43,402 bases of DNA from CAZDYI01 sp964509765 (GCA_964509765.1 CAZDYI010000086.1:1-43402), one strand, 5' to 3'; shown: positions 1-9,500, counted from the stretch's first letter. The notes: generated from the sequence alone by a model not told the origin. A program made the numbers and translations.

Positions 1-491
1 ACGGCCGCGGCGTCCATCCGCGAGTTGTCCTTGGGGTTGATGATCCCGCAGCCCCTGCCCGCGAGGTACATCAGGTCCTTGTCCGACGAGGCGACGAGAG
101 CCTCCCTGCCGGCCGCGACCGCCTGGAGCGCGAGCGTCGCCACCACGTCGTCGGCCTCGACGCCCTCGACGCAGTATAGCGGCATCCCCATGGCCCGGAT
201 GAGGTCCTTGGCCGGGGCGACCTGGTCGAGGAGCTCCTGGTCGGTCTTGCGGCGCGTGGCCTTGTACTCGGGGTGGAGCTCGTGGCGGAAGGTTTTGCCC
301 GGCGCGTCCATCACGCAGGCGACCGCGGCGCCCGGGTGGGAGTCGCGCAGGGCGATCAGCGAGTTGGCGAGCCCGTAGACCGCGTTGGACGGCTTTCCGT
401 CGCGGGTCCGCATGTCGCGGATCGCGTAGTAGCTGCGGAATAGGTAGTTCGTCGCGTCGACGACCAGGACCGCGGCCGCACCCGCGGCCAT
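1..491 (-). CDS. polA: DNA polymerase I, N-terminal 5'-3' exonuclease part (partial)
   Basis: The reading frame starts at ATG 491-489 and runs off the left edge of the window; about 163 codons are visible. The translation shows the FEN-like 5' nuclease domain of DNA polymerase I: a metal-binding Asp in VVDATNYLFRSYYA near the N terminus, PSNAVYGLANSL, VMDAPGKTFRHELHPEYK, the acidic GVEADDVVATLA stretch and SSDKDLMYL. This domain removes RNA primers and displaced flaps during Okazaki fragment maturation and repair. The ATG overlaps the serC stop codon as TGATG, so the two are probably co-transcribed and coupled. The polymerase and proofreading domains lie outside the window. A free-standing 5' nuclease cannot be excluded because the C-terminal part is not seen. 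Confidence 0.9.
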   Translation of the reverse strand, partial: MAAGAAAVLVVDATNYLFRSYYAIRDMRTRDGKPSNAVYGLANSLIALRDSHPGAAVACVMDAPGKTFRHELHPEYKATRRKTDQELLDQVAPAKDLIRAMGMPLYCVEGVEADDVVATLALQAVAAGREALVASSDKDLMYLAGRGCGIINPKDNSRMDAAA

Positions 492-1567
492 CAGCCGTGC
501 TTTTCGGCGAAGTCCTTCATGTACGAGACCAGGGCGTCGACGCCCTCCTGCGGCATGGCGTTGTAGATCGACGCCCGCATGCCGCCGACGGCCCGGTGGC
601 CCTTGATCCCGAGGATGCCGGCGTCGAAGGCCCCGGAGACGAACTCGGCCTCCTGGGCGGGCTCGGGCAGGAAGAACGGCACGTTCATCCGCGAGCGGAA
701 CTTCGGGTCGACCTTGTTGCTGTAGTAGCCGCTCGAGTCGATGTAGTCGTACAGGGCCTTGGCCTTGGCCTCGTTGGCCGCGGCCATTCTCTCGACCCCG
801 CCGCGGTCCTTGACCCAGTGGAGCATCAGCTCGGCCATCCGGAACTGGAAGGTCGGCGGCGTGTTCGCCATCGACTGGTTCGAGGCCTGCTTGGGGTAGT
901 CCCAGACGCTCGGCACCGCGCGCCCGCGCCTGTCGCAGAGGTCCTCGCGGACTATGACGAACGCGAGGCCCGACGGGCCGAGGTTCTTCTGCAGGCAGGC
1001 GAAAAGCACCCCGACGTCGCTGAGGTCCACCGGCCGCGAGAGGATGTTCGAGGACTGGTCGACCACGAGCGGCACGCCGCCGAACGACGGGAACCCCTGG
1101 AACTCGACCCCGTGGATGGTCTCGTTGTCGACGAAGGCGACGAACTCGCTGCCGTCGGCGACGTCCCAGGACGACGGGTCGGGGATCGTGCGGCACTCGG
1201 GCCTGGTGTCGACCGCGGTGTGCAGCTCGCAGAACTTCGCCATCTCGCTAGAGGCGATCGCGCTCCAGTGCCCGGTTATCGCGAGCGAGGCCTTGCCGCC
1301 CTCGGCGACCAGGTTCATCGGGATAGCCGCGTACTGGCCGATCGCGCCGCCCGGAAGCAGCAGGACGTGGTAGTCCTCGCCCGCCCCGAGCAGCTCGCGG
1401 ACCATGGCGACGATCCGCTCGTGGCAGCCGAGCACCTCGTCCGAGCGGTGCGAGAGCTCGATGAAGGAGGCTCCGCTGCCCTGGTACTCGAGCAGCTCCT
1501 CGCCGTACGCCTCGAGCACCTCGGCCGGAAGGGTCGAGGGCCCGGGGTAGAAGTTGTACTTGCGCAT
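491..1567 (-). CDS. serC: Phosphoserine aminotransferase
   Basis: A 358-residue class V aminotransferase, the normal length for SerC. It converts 3-phosphohydroxypyruvate and glutamate to O-phosphoserine in serine synthesis, and supplies the 4-phosphohydroxythreonine step of pyridoxal phosphate synthesis. Seen directly: the N-terminal YNFYPGPSTLP, FIELSHRS, and the PLP lysine at residue 194 in FACLQKNLGPSG, preceded by DQSSNILSRP. The start is ATG with a GGGGAGG-type ribosome site just upstream. The leader contains an inverted repeat (CCCCGC...GCGGGG) of unknown role. It is divergent from coaBC and overlaps polA by a TGATG junction. Confidence 0.96.
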   Translation of the reverse strand: MRKYNFYPGPSTLPAEVLEAYGEELLEYQGSGASFIELSHRSDEVLGCHERIVAMVRELLGAGEDYHVLLLPGGAIGQYAAIPMNLVAEGGKASLAITGHWSAIASSEMAKFCELHTAVDTRPECRTIPDPSSWDVADGSEFVAFVDNETIHGVEFQGFPSFGGVPLVVDQSSNILSRPVDLSDVGVLFACLQKNLGPSGLAFVIVREDLCDRRGRAVPSVWDYPKQASNQSMANTPPTFQFRMAELMLHWVKDRGGVERMAAANEAKAKALYDYIDSSGYYSNKVDPKFRSRMNVPFFLPEPAQEAEFVSGAFDAGILGIKGHRAVGGMRASIYNAMPQEGVDALVSYMKDFAEKHG

Positions 1568-1606
1568 TCCCTGCCTCCCCGCTCCCTGCGGGCGGGGAAG
1601 GTATTA

Positions 1607-1636
1607 TTGCATGGAGCCGCCCGCCGCCGCTAGAAT
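1607..1636 (+). promoter_or_regulatory. Putative sigma70 promoter of coaBC, leaderless geometry
   Basis: TTGCAT (1607-1612) and TAGAAT (1631-1636) are separated by 18 bases. The coaBC ATG begins six bases after the -10 box, where transcription would normally start, so the mRNA would have little or no 5' leader. No ribosome site is visible between the -10 box and the ATG. This is inference from motif spacing only. Confidence 0.5.
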
Positions 1637-1642
1637 CGGCCG

Positions 1643-2854
1643 ATGGCCGGGCTCAGCGGAAGGCGCGTCCTTATCGGGATCACAGGCAGCGTCGCCGCCT
1701 ACAAGGCGGCCCTCCTGATCCGCCTTTTGACCGACCGGGGGGCGTCCGTAGAGGCCGCGATGACCCGCCCCGCGACGCGGTTCCTCGGCGTCGCGACGGT
1801 CCAGGCCCTTGCGGGCTCGCCGCCCGTCACCGACATGTTCGCCGGCGACGGCAGCCCGGACGGCATGGACCACATCGCCGCCGCCCGCCGGGCCGACATC
1901 ATGGTCGTGGCTCCGGCGAGCGCCTCGTCGATCGCGCGGATCGCCTGCGGCTCGGCCGACGACCCGGTCTCCGCGCTCGCGTGCGCCGCGACCTGCCCCG
2001 TCATGGTCGCGCCGGCGATGAACCGCGAGATGTGGGCCAACCCGGCGGTCGCGCGCAACGTCGCCGCGCTCAGGGCCGACGGCAGGCTGGTCGTCGAGCC
2101 CGACAGCGGCGAGCTGGCCTGCGGCGAGCACGGCGACGGCAGGCTCGCCGAGCCCGAGCGGATCGCCGACCGGATCGAGGCGGCGATCGGCCGCAAGGGC
2201 GGCGCCGACCTGGCGGGCAGGACGGTCGTGGTCTCGGCGGGGGCGACGGCCGAGCCGATCGACCCGATGCGGCTGATCAGCAACCGCAGCAGCGGCCGGA
2301 TGGGGGTCGCGATGGCAGAGGCGCTGCGCGACGCCGGGGCCGCGGTGCGGCTCGTCGCCGCCCAGGTCCAGGTCCCGCTGCCGCAGGGCATGGAGAGGAC
2401 CGTAAGGGCGGCGGACGTGGCCGCGATGCGCCGGGCGGTGCTGCGGGAGTGCCGGGGCGCCGACGCCTACGTGTCGGTCGCCGCGGTCTCGGACTTCAGG
2501 CCGCGCAGGAGGTCCAGGGCCAAGCTGCCCCGGGCCGAGGGCGGGATCACCCTCGAGCTCGTGGCGTGCCCCGACATAGTCGCCGAGGTCGCGGCCATGC
2601 CGGACGCGCCCTACTGCGTGGCCTTCTCCGCCGACGGCTCCGGCGGCGCGGAGTCGCTGCGGGTCGCAAGGGAGAAGATGCGCGCCAAGGGAGTCCAGGC
2701 AATCATCGCGAGCCCGATCTCGGGCAACCTCGGCGGAGAGGACTGCGACCTGACCTTCCTCTCCGGCAGGTCCAAGGTGAGCATAGGCCCAGCGGGCAAG
2801 CGGGCCGCGGCGGATAGAATAGCGGCCTTGTTGTCCGCCCGTCTGCCGCGCTGA
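1643..2854 (+). CDS. coaBC: Bifunctional phosphopantothenoylcysteine decarboxylase / phosphopantothenate-cysteine ligase
   Basis: A 403-residue CoaBC protein carrying two successive steps of coenzyme A synthesis. The N-terminal flavodoxin-like CoaC half (about 1-185) shows GITGSVAAYK, the conserved His77 in MDHIAAA, the PAMNREMW motif (124-131) and the active-site Cys160 in GELACGEHGDGR. The C-terminal CoaB half (about 190-403) shows the nucleotide-binding VVSAGATAEPIDP and SNRSSGRMG motifs and the CPDIVAEVA segment. The usual APATANT motif reads APASASS, a conservative variant. The start codon is fixed by homology at the IGITGS strand. It is followed by two parS-like palindromes and then the yggX operon. 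Confidence 0.96.
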   Translation: MAGLSGRRVLIGITGSVAAYKAALLIRLLTDRGASVEAAMTRPATRFLGVATVQALAGSPPVTDMFAGDGSPDGMDHIAAARRADIMVVAPASASSIARIACGSADDPVSALACAATCPVMVAPAMNREMWANPAVARNVAALRADGRLVVEPDSGELACGEHGDGRLAEPERIADRIEAAIGRKGGADLAGRTVVVSAGATAEPIDPMRLISNRSSGRMGVAMAEALRDAGAAVRLVAAQVQVPLPQGMERTVRAADVAAMRRAVLRECRGADAYVSVAAVSDFRPRRRSRAKLPRAEGGITLELVACPDIVAEVAAMPDAPYCVAFSADGSGGAESLRVAREKMRAKGVQAIIASPISGNLGGEDCDLTFLSGRSKVSIGPAGKRAAADRIAALLSARLPR

Positions 2855-2862
2855 AGGTGCGC

Positions 2863-2876
2863 GTTTCACGTGAAAC
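2863..2876. promoter_or_regulatory. parS-like centromere site 1
   Basis: The 14-base perfect palindrome GTTTCACGTGAAAC, extended to 16 bases with flanking C and G, matches the core of the ParB-binding parS sequence of bacterial chromosomes. It lies nine bases after the coaBC stop codon, outside any gene. A second copy lies 78 bases further on. parS sites normally cluster near the origin, which fits dnaA, dnaN and gyrB being within the same 43 kb. The parAB genes are not in the window. Confidence 0.85.
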
Positions 2877-2954
2877 GCCTTCCGGCCCCCCTTTTCCCGC
2901 CGCCCTTCCCCTGACCCCCGGCCGCCGGTCGGACCGCCGCCTCGCCGGCGGGTG

Positions 2955-2968
2955 GTTTCACGTGAAAC
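2955..2968. promoter_or_regulatory. parS-like centromere site 2
   Basis: A second perfect GTTTCACGTGAAAC palindrome, extended to 16 bases as GGTTTCACGTGAAACC. It lies 25 bases before the yggX start. Centre-to-centre distance from site 1 is 92 bases. The two copies share the core but have different flanks, so this is not a simple duplication of a longer segment. Confidence 0.85.
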
Positions 2969-2992
2969 CTCGCGCAGGCGCCCCCCGCTGAA

Positions 2993-3268
2993 ATGCCCGA
3001 GAGGATGGTCAAATGCGTCAAGCTCGGCCGCGAGGCCCCGGGCCTTGCTAGGCCGCCCGTCGGCGGCGAGCTCGGCAGCAGGATCTTTGAGAGCGTCTCC
3101 GAGGAGGCATGGCGGATGTGGCTCGAGCACCAGAAGACCCTGGTCAACGAGTACCGCCTCAACCTCGCCGACAAGAGCGCCCGCAAGTACCTGCTCGAGC
3201 AGACCGAGCGCTACTTCTTCGGCGAGGGCGCCGACGTCGCGAGCGGCTACGTCCCGCAGGACCGCTGA
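2993..3268 (+). CDS. yggX: Probable Fe(2+)-trafficking protein, YggX family
   Basis: A 91-residue protein of the YggX family, the usual size. Family members are small cytosolic proteins linked to iron handling and protection of labile iron-sulfur clusters from oxidants. Seen: the N-terminal cysteine in MVKCVKLGREAPGL, then GELGSRIFESVSEEAW, followed by HQKTLVNEYRLNL and a C-terminal GYVPQDR, all at the positions expected for the family. An alternative ATG at 3005 gives a start at MVKC. It overlaps the following OsmC-like gene by TGATG and is the first gene of a long plus-strand run. Confidence 0.92.
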   Translation: MPERMVKCVKLGREAPGLARPPVGGELGSRIFESVSEEAWRMWLEHQKTLVNEYRLNLADKSARKYLLEQTERYFFGEGADVASGYVPQDR

Positions 3269-3675
3269 TGCGCGTGTCGGCGGAGTGGAAGGGCGGCATG
3301 TCCTTCGGGATCGAGACCGGCAGCGGCCACGCGGTCGCCGCCGACGGCCCACCCGACCTCGGCGGGGAGAACAGGGGCCCCCGGCCGATGGAGCTGATGC
3401 TCGCGTCGGTTGCATCCTGCAGCGGGGTCGACGTCGTCGAGATCCTCCGCAAGGGCCGGCGGGAGTTCGACGGGGTCTCGGTAGAGGTCGAGGGGACGCG
3501 CGCCGACGCGGTCCCGGCCGTTTTCACCGACATCAGGCTGGCGTTCTCGGTCCCCGGCGCCGAGCGGAGCCACGCGGAGCGAGCGGTCCGCCTGTCGGTC
3601 GAGAAGTACTGCTCGGCGCTGCGCATGCTCGCCGACGGCGCCAAGGTCTCGTGGGAGCTCAGGCAGCCCGAATGA
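3268..3675 (+). CDS. OsmC/YhfA-family protein
   Basis: A 135-residue OsmC-fold protein. It has the two conserved cysteines of the family, Cys51 in ASVASCSGVDVV and Cys115 in VEKYCSALRML, which in OsmC/Ohr enzymes form the peroxidatic pair. The PMELMLASVASC segment and the short length resemble the YhfA-like subgroup rather than Ohr. Its exact substrate is not known. The ATG overlaps the yggX stop, and its own stop overlaps the dacA start, so it is probably co-translated with both. The link to YggX suggests an oxidative-stress role, which is inference. Confidence 0.85.
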   Translation: MRVSAEWKGGMSFGIETGSGHAVAADGPPDLGGENRGPRPMELMLASVASCSGVDVVEILRKGRREFDGVSVEVEGTRADAVPAVFTDIRLAFSVPGAERSHAERAVRLSVEKYCSALRMLADGAKVSWELRQPE

Positions 3676-4844
3676 GGGCGTTCCTGCGGTCTCTCGCAGC
3701 AGCCGCGGCGCTTGTCGCGGGCCTGCCCGCCGTTGCGGCGCTGGCGGACCTCGACATCAAGCCCCCCGACATCGGCGCGAGCTCCTACGTGCTGATGGAC
3801 GCGCTGACGGGCGAGGTGATCGCCGCCAAGGAGCCCGACGAGAGGCGCCCGCCGGCGTCGCTCGCGAAGATGATGACGGCCTACCTGGTGTTCTCGGCGA
3901 TCGACGAGGGCCGGATCGGCCTCGAGGACTCGACGACGGTGTCCGAGGCGGCGCGGGCGGCGACCGGCTCGCGGATGTTCGTCGAGGTCAACGACACGGT
4001 CACCGTCCGCGAGCTGCTGCTAGGACTGATCGTCCAGTCGGGCAACGACTCCGCGATCGCGCTCGCGGAGCTCGTCGCCGGGACCGAGGCGGGCTTCGTG
4101 GACCTCATGAACCAGCAGGCGGCGCTGCTCGGAATGTCGTCGACGAGCTTCGGAAGCGCGACCGGACTGCCGGCGGAGGGCCAGCTGTCGACGGCCCGCG
4201 ACCTCGCGGTGCTGTCCCGGGCGCTCGCGAACGACTACCCCGAGCTCTACGGCATGCACTCGATCCGCGAGTTCGAGCACAACGGCATCCTGCAGCACAA
4301 CCGCAACCGCCTGCTCGACGAGTACCGCGGCGCCGACGGGATCAAGACCGGCTACACCCGCGCGGCGGGCTACTGCCTGTCGGCCTCGGCGGTCCGCCAC
4401 GGCATGCGGCTCGTCGGGGTGATCCTCGGCTCGTCGTCGGCGCGGCGTCGCACCGGCGAGATGGCGGCGCTGTTCAACCACGGCTTCGGCAACTACCGCT
4501 CGGTGGAGCTGTTCACCCCGGGCCAGGTCCTCGACGAGGTGCGGGTCTGGGGCGGCGCGGCAAAGTCTGTGGACGTCGGCTACGGCCGCGAGGAGCCGCT
4601 CAAGCTCCTGCTGAGCAAGGTGGACGCCAACAAGCTCAGCGCGGTGCTCGAGAGTGCCGGCAGGCCCGTGGAGGCCCCGGTCGCTGCGGGCGACGAGATC
4701 GCGATGATCAGGCTGAGCGCCGGCGAGGAGACGATCACGACCGTGCCGGCGGTCGCCCTGCAGGACATAGGCGAGGGCCCGTGGTGGCTGCGCCTGACAG
4801 ACTACGTCCGCCTGCACTGGCTGGCGTCGGCCGCAGAGCGATGA
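3672..4844 (+). CDS. dacA: D-alanyl-D-alanine carboxypeptidase (PBP5/6 type)
   Basis: A 390-residue serine DD-carboxypeptidase that trims the terminal D-alanine from peptidoglycan pentapeptides at the outer face of the inner membrane. A signal peptide spans about residues 1-25. The penicillin-binding motifs are present: SLAK with the nucleophile Ser63 and Lys66, SGN at 123-125, and KTG at 225-227. The C-terminal beta domain and the terminal segment LTDYVRLHWLASA, a likely membrane anchor, follow. The start is taken at the ATG overlapping the OsmC stop, because the signal peptide begins there; the frame is open further upstream but without family similarity. The next gene makes D-amino acids, a common pairing. 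Confidence 0.95.
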   Translation: MRAFLRSLAAAAALVAGLPAVAALADLDIKPPDIGASSYVLMDALTGEVIAAKEPDERRPPASLAKMMTAYLVFSAIDEGRIGLEDSTTVSEAARAATGSRMFVEVNDTVTVRELLLGLIVQSGNDSAIALAELVAGTEAGFVDLMNQQAALLGMSSTSFGSATGLPAEGQLSTARDLAVLSRALANDYPELYGMHSIREFEHNGILQHNRNRLLDEYRGADGIKTGYTRAAGYCLSASAVRHGMRLVGVILGSSSARRRTGEMAALFNHGFGNYRSVELFTPGQVLDEVRVWGGAAKSVDVGYGREEPLKLLLSKVDANKLSAVLESAGRPVEAPVAAGDEIAMIRLSAGEETITTVPAVALQDIGEGPWWLRLTDYVRLHWLASAAER

Positions 4845-5695
4845 CCGAGATACCCGGCTCCGAGGTCTGCCTCAACGGCGAGTGGCTGCCGCGCGCCGAG
4901 GCGCGCGTGTCGGTCTTCGACCGCGGCTTCATCTTCGGCGACGGCGTCTACGAGGTGATCCCGGCCTACGGCAAGAGGCCTTTCCTGGCCGACCGGCACG
5001 TCGCCCGCCTCGGGCGGAGCCTCGAGAAGGTCGGCATAGACAACCCCCTGTCGGGCGAGCAGTGGCTTGCGCTTATCGAGGAGATCGCCGGGCGCCAGGA
5101 GTTCGGCAACCAGCGGATCTACCTGCAGGTGACCCGCGGGGCCGCGCCGCGCCTGCACCAGTTCCCCGAGCGGCCCGAGCCCACCTACCTGGTCTTCTCC
5201 GACGAGATGGCGCTGGCCGGCCGCGAGGCCGCCGAGCGGGGCGCCTCGGCGATCACCCACGAGGACTTCCGCTGGCTGCGCGGCGACATCAAGTCGACTT
5301 CGCTGATGGCCGCGGTGCTCTCGAGCGAGATGGCCGCGAGCCGGGGGGCGACCGAGACGATCTTCCTGCGCGACGGCGTGCTGACCGAGGGGGCGTCGTC
5401 GAACGTGCTGGTGCTCGTAGGCGGCGAGCTGCGCACCCACGGGGTCGACAACCTGATCCTCGGCGGCATCACGATGTCGTTCATCGAGGAGGTCTCGCGG
5501 GACGCGGGCCACCCGCTCGCCTACAGCGAGGTGTCCGAGGCCGAGCTCCGCTCCGCCGAGGAGGTGATCATCAGCTCCTCGGGAAAGGAGATCGTCGCGA
5601 TAACGTCGCTCGACGGCGAGACGGTCGGAGCAGGCAAGGCAGGGCCCGTGTTCATGAAGCTGTGGGATACCTACCGCGCCAAGACAGGTGCCTGA
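4841..5695 (+). CDS. dat: D-amino-acid transaminase
   Basis: A 284-residue class IV (branched-chain-like fold) PLP aminotransferase. The D-alanine aminotransferase signature RGAAPRLHQFP is present, as are VFDRGFIFGDGVYEV near the N terminus and the PLP lysine at residue 151 in RGDIKSTSLM. LTEGASSNVLV and LGGITMSFI match the phosphate-binding part. It interconverts D-alanine and D-glutamate with their keto acids, supplying peptidoglycan precursors. The ATG overlaps the dacA stop as ATGA. Branched-chain or aminodeoxychorismate activity is less likely given the RGxxxRxHxFP motif. Confidence 0.92.
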   Translation: MTEIPGSEVCLNGEWLPRAEARVSVFDRGFIFGDGVYEVIPAYGKRPFLADRHVARLGRSLEKVGIDNPLSGEQWLALIEEIAGRQEFGNQRIYLQVTRGAAPRLHQFPERPEPTYLVFSDEMALAGREAAERGASAITHEDFRWLRGDIKSTSLMAAVLSSEMAASRGATETIFLRDGVLTEGASSNVLVLVGGELRTHGVDNLILGGITMSFIEEVSRDAGHPLAYSEVSEAELRSAEEVIISSSGKEIVAITSLDGETVGAGKAGPVFMKLWDTYRAKTGA

Positions 5696-6548
5696 GCGCT
5701 CGGCGCCGGACTTCCCGCCCCCAGACACCGAGGCCCTAGCGGTCCGGGACGCCCAGGCGGCCCTGGCCGAGGACCTCGGCCCGGGCGACCTGCTCGAGGG
5801 GCTTGCGGGCGAGGAGCCGCTGCGGGCGAGGATCGACTCGCGCACTAGGTGCGTGCTTGCGGGCACGGCCTGGTGCGAGGCGGCGCTTGCCGCGGCCTGC
5901 GGCGGGCTGGACTGGCAGTGCAGCTGGGCGGTCAAGGAGGGCGGGGACGTTGAGAAAGGGGCGACCGTCGCGGTGATCACCGCCCCTGCGGGCCCGCTGC
6001 TCGCCGCGGAGCGGACGGCCCTCAACTTCCTGCAGCTGCTCAGCGGCACCGCGACCGCGGCCCGCGCGCTGGTCGAGGCCGCGGGCGGCGTCCCGGTGTA
6101 CGACACCCGCAAGACCCTGCCGGGGCTGCGCCTGGCGCAGAAGCACGCCTGCGAGGTCGGCGGGATGTCGCGCAACCGCAACGGCCTGTACGACGCCGCG
6201 ATCGTCAAGGACAACCACATCGCCGCGGCCGGCTCGGTCAAGGCGGCGCTTGAGTTCGCGAGGGAGCGCTGCGACGAGGAACTGATCCAGGTGGAGGTCG
6301 CCGACGCGGAGCAGCTGAAGGAGGCGCTCGCATGCGGGGCCAAGCGGGTGATGCTCGACAACTTCACGGCCGAGGCCGCGGCGGAGGCGGTGAAGCTCGC
6401 GGGCGGGCGCGCCGAGGTCGAGGCCTCGGGCGGGATCGGCCCGGACAACGCCGCTGCCTACGCGAAGGCGGGCGTGGACTGCCTCAGCAGCGGGCTGCCG
6501 ACCCGCCGGCCCGCCGAGGCTGACTTCAGCCTCGCAATCGAGGGGTGA
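5688..6548 (+). CDS. nadC: Nicotinate-nucleotide pyrophosphorylase (carboxylating)
   Basis: A 286-residue quinolinate phosphoribosyltransferase, the normal length. It joins quinolinate to PRPP with loss of CO2 to form nicotinate mononucleotide in de novo NAD synthesis. Seen: the N-terminal ALAEDLGPGDL, AERTALNFLQLLSGTAT, the DTRKTLPGLRLAQKHA active-site stretch, NGLYDAAIVKDNH, VEVADAEQ, VMLDNFT and EASGGI. The usual GGGxNHRxGL motif reads GGMSRNRNGL, a divergence close to the active site. The GTG start overlaps the dat stop by eight bases, and its stop overlaps the next gene as GTGA. Confidence 0.95.
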   Translation: MPERSAPDFPPPDTEALAVRDAQAALAEDLGPGDLLEGLAGEEPLRARIDSRTRCVLAGTAWCEAALAAACGGLDWQCSWAVKEGGDVEKGATVAVITAPAGPLLAAERTALNFLQLLSGTATAARALVEAAGGVPVYDTRKTLPGLRLAQKHACEVGGMSRNRNGLYDAAIVKDNHIAAAGSVKAALEFARERCDEELIQVEVADAEQLKEALACGAKRVMLDNFTAEAAAEAVKLAGGRAEVEASGGIGPDNAAAYAKAGVDCLSSGLPTRRPAEADFSLAIEG

Positions 6549-9500
6549 GCGACAGCAAGGCGGGGCTCGAGGACCCCGTCGCGGCCTGCCTCGACGTCAG
6601 CAGGAGCGTCGTCGTCCGCGCCTGCGCCGGCAGCGGCAAGACCTGGCTTCTGACCTCGCGGATCATCAGGATCATCTACGACTCGCCCGGCCTGCCGCTG
6701 TCGTCCATCCTGGCGATCACCTACACCAACAACGCCGCGGCGGAGATCCGCGCCCGGGTGGTCTCGCGCCTGCGCGAGCTCCGCGACGCCGGCGACGCGC
6801 GCCTCGACGCGCTGCTCGGGGGCATCGGGATCGTCCCGGGCGGCGACAGCCGCGAAAGGGCGCGCGCGATGCACGACCGCTTCATCATCGCCCACCCGAG
6901 GCTCGAGGTCCGCACCTTCCACGGCTGGTTCAACCACATCGTCTCGCACCTGCCGTGGGAGCTGCGGCTCAACCAGAACCGCCAGGTGATGAACGACGCG
7001 AGCGCCCTGCGAGAGCGGGCCTGGGGCGAAACGGTGAGGGCCTTCACAGCGGACGGCGGCGACGGCGGGGCGCTCCGGGGGATGCTCGGATTCCACAAGC
7101 TCGGCGCGATGCGGAGGATGCTCGACTCGATGCTCGACCGCAGGACCGAGTGGTTCCTGCACTTCGGGCTGGCGCCCGAGGACGAGGGCATGGAGGAGCT
7201 GTTCGCCGAGCGGCTCGCCGAGGGGATGCCGCGCCCCGGGGGCAAGGGCATCGACGAGATCGTCGCGGACGGGAGCCTGGCCGACGCCGCGCTGCTCGTG
7301 GCCGGCGACATGAAGCGGCACGGCGACGGGAAGATGGACGGCGAGTCCGCCGCCCTCCGCTCGGCCGCAACACTGGGCGGAAAGCGCGCCTTCTACGGCG
7401 TGTGCCGGGCCATCCGCACGAAGAAGGGCCGCGGGGACCTCAGCAAGACCCTGGCCAAGAAGTGGGACAAGCGCGTCGCCATCCCGGACTCGCTGTACGA
7501 CCTCGACCGGATGCTCGGCGTCGCGCTGGAGGTCGAGAACTGGAAATTGTTGCGCGAATACAATGAGTTAGCGTGCAAACTGGGCTCCGCCTACGCCCGC
7601 CGCTGCGAGGCCCTCAAGCGCTCGGAGGGCGTGATCGACTTCAGCGACATGGAGCTCGCGCCGATGAGGGCGATGGCCGGCGGCGACGGGAACACGCTTG
7701 CGTCGCTCGAGATGCTCGAGCGGATGGACGCGCGCTACCGGCACATCCTGGTCGACGAGTTCCAGGACACGAGCCCGGTCCAGTGGAAGCTGCTGCGCTC
7801 GTGGCTGGAGATGTCCGAGGGCGGCGACAACCAGCCGTCGGTGTTCGTCGTCGGCGACCCGAAGCAGTCGATCTACGGATTCCGGGGCGGCAACCCGCTG
7901 CTGCTGGACGCCGCGGCGAGGTTCCTCGGCGAGCGGTACGGCGGCGAGACGGTCGAGTTCAACACCACCAGGCGCTGCTCGCAGGAGGTCGTCGACGTCG
8001 TCAACGAGCTGTTCTCGCATTCCGGAAGGCCTCTTGTAGGCTTCAGCCCCCACGACACCCTCGCGGAGGGTTCGGGCCGGGCGGTCTGCGTCGTCCCCGG
8101 GAAGGAGGGGTCCAGGCCGGCGGGCAAGACCGGCAAGCCCGAGAGGATGCGCAACCCGCTCCGCGAGGCAAAGAGGGCGGCCAGGCCCGAGGAGCAGGCC
8201 GAGGCCGAGGGCCGCAGGATCGCCCGCTGCCTCCGGGAGCTCCTGCCCGCGGTGCGCGTGGCCGAGCCCGGCGGCGGCTCGAGGGAGGCCGGGCTCGGCG
8301 ACGTGCTGCTCCTGATGCCGTCACGGGCCAACTCGCGGCCGATGATCGACGCGCTCATCGCCGCCGGCATGCCGTGCTCCGCGATCGGCTCGGTCAACCG
8401 CCTGCGCGACCTGGAGTGCCGCGACGTCGTCGCGCTGCTCAAGTCGATCTACGACCCCGGCTACGGGCTGGCGGTCGCCCACGTCCTGCGCTCGCCGGTC
8501 TTCTCGGCGACCGAGGACGACCTGTGGGCGGTCAGGCAGGCGGGCCTCGGCGGCAAGGGCGGGTGCGACTGGGTCAGGGGGCTGCGGAAGGCGAAGGGCT
8601 CCGAGGCGCTTGGCCGGGCCCAGGAGCTGCTGGGGAAGTGGCGCGACGAGTACCGCAGGCAGAAGCTCCCCGCCCACGAGACGCTTGCGCGCTGCTACCA
8701 CGACGCCGGCCTGGTCGGGCGCTACATGGACGCGGTCCCGGACAACATCAGGATGCGGGTCGCGCAGAACCTCGAGTGGGTCCTGAACCTCGCGATCGAG
8801 GCCGACGGCGGCAGGCACGCGCAGCTCGCTGAGTACGCCGAGCACCTGGAGGGCATGGCCGGGGCCGAGACGCTCCAGGGCGACGCCGCGGGCGACCTCC
8901 CCGACATGATCCGCACGATGACCGTCCACAAGTCGAAGGGCCTCGAGAGCCCGGTCGTCGTGCTCGCCAACGCGGACTTCAACGACCGCAACCCCGAGGC
9001 GGGCCTGGTGGTGGGGTGGGGCCCGCGCGGGCTCGGCGGCGAGCCCTCGCACGTCTCCTTCGTCCGGGACCGCTCCGAGGCGAGCGGCTCGCAGGCGGAG
9101 GCCCTCGACTGGGAGGAGGACAACCGCCTCCGCGAGAAGTCGAACCTGCTTTACGTCGCGGCGACGAGGGCGAAGTCCCTGCTGGTCGTGTCGGCGAGGG
9201 AGTACACGCGCACCCCGTCGCAGCTGTGGGGCAACGACGTCGCCGCGGCGATGGCGCGCCTCGGCGCGGGGGCGTGGGGCGAGGGCGGCATGTCCTACGG
9301 CTCGCCGGGCCCTGCCGGGGAGGCGGAGGTCGCCTCAGGAACCGATGTCCCGGAGGCGGGGACGGAGCCGCTCGAGCCCTACCGCGGCGGCGAGCCGGTC
9401 GGGAGCATGAGCCCGCGGATAAGCGTCAAGGCGCGGCGCGGCACGCTGCTCCACAACCTGCTCGCGATGCGGCTGTCGGGCATCGGCGACGGGGCGCTGC

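Noticed and set aside
497..1633. Plus-strand open frame of 378 codons opposite serC
   Set aside because: Arg/Val/Asp-rich translation typical of antisense frames in GC-rich DNA; serC on the other strand has full family motifs.
1604..3415. Minus-strand open frame of 603 codons
   Set aside because: Lies opposite coaBC and yggX, both firmly identified; composition is that of an antisense shadow.
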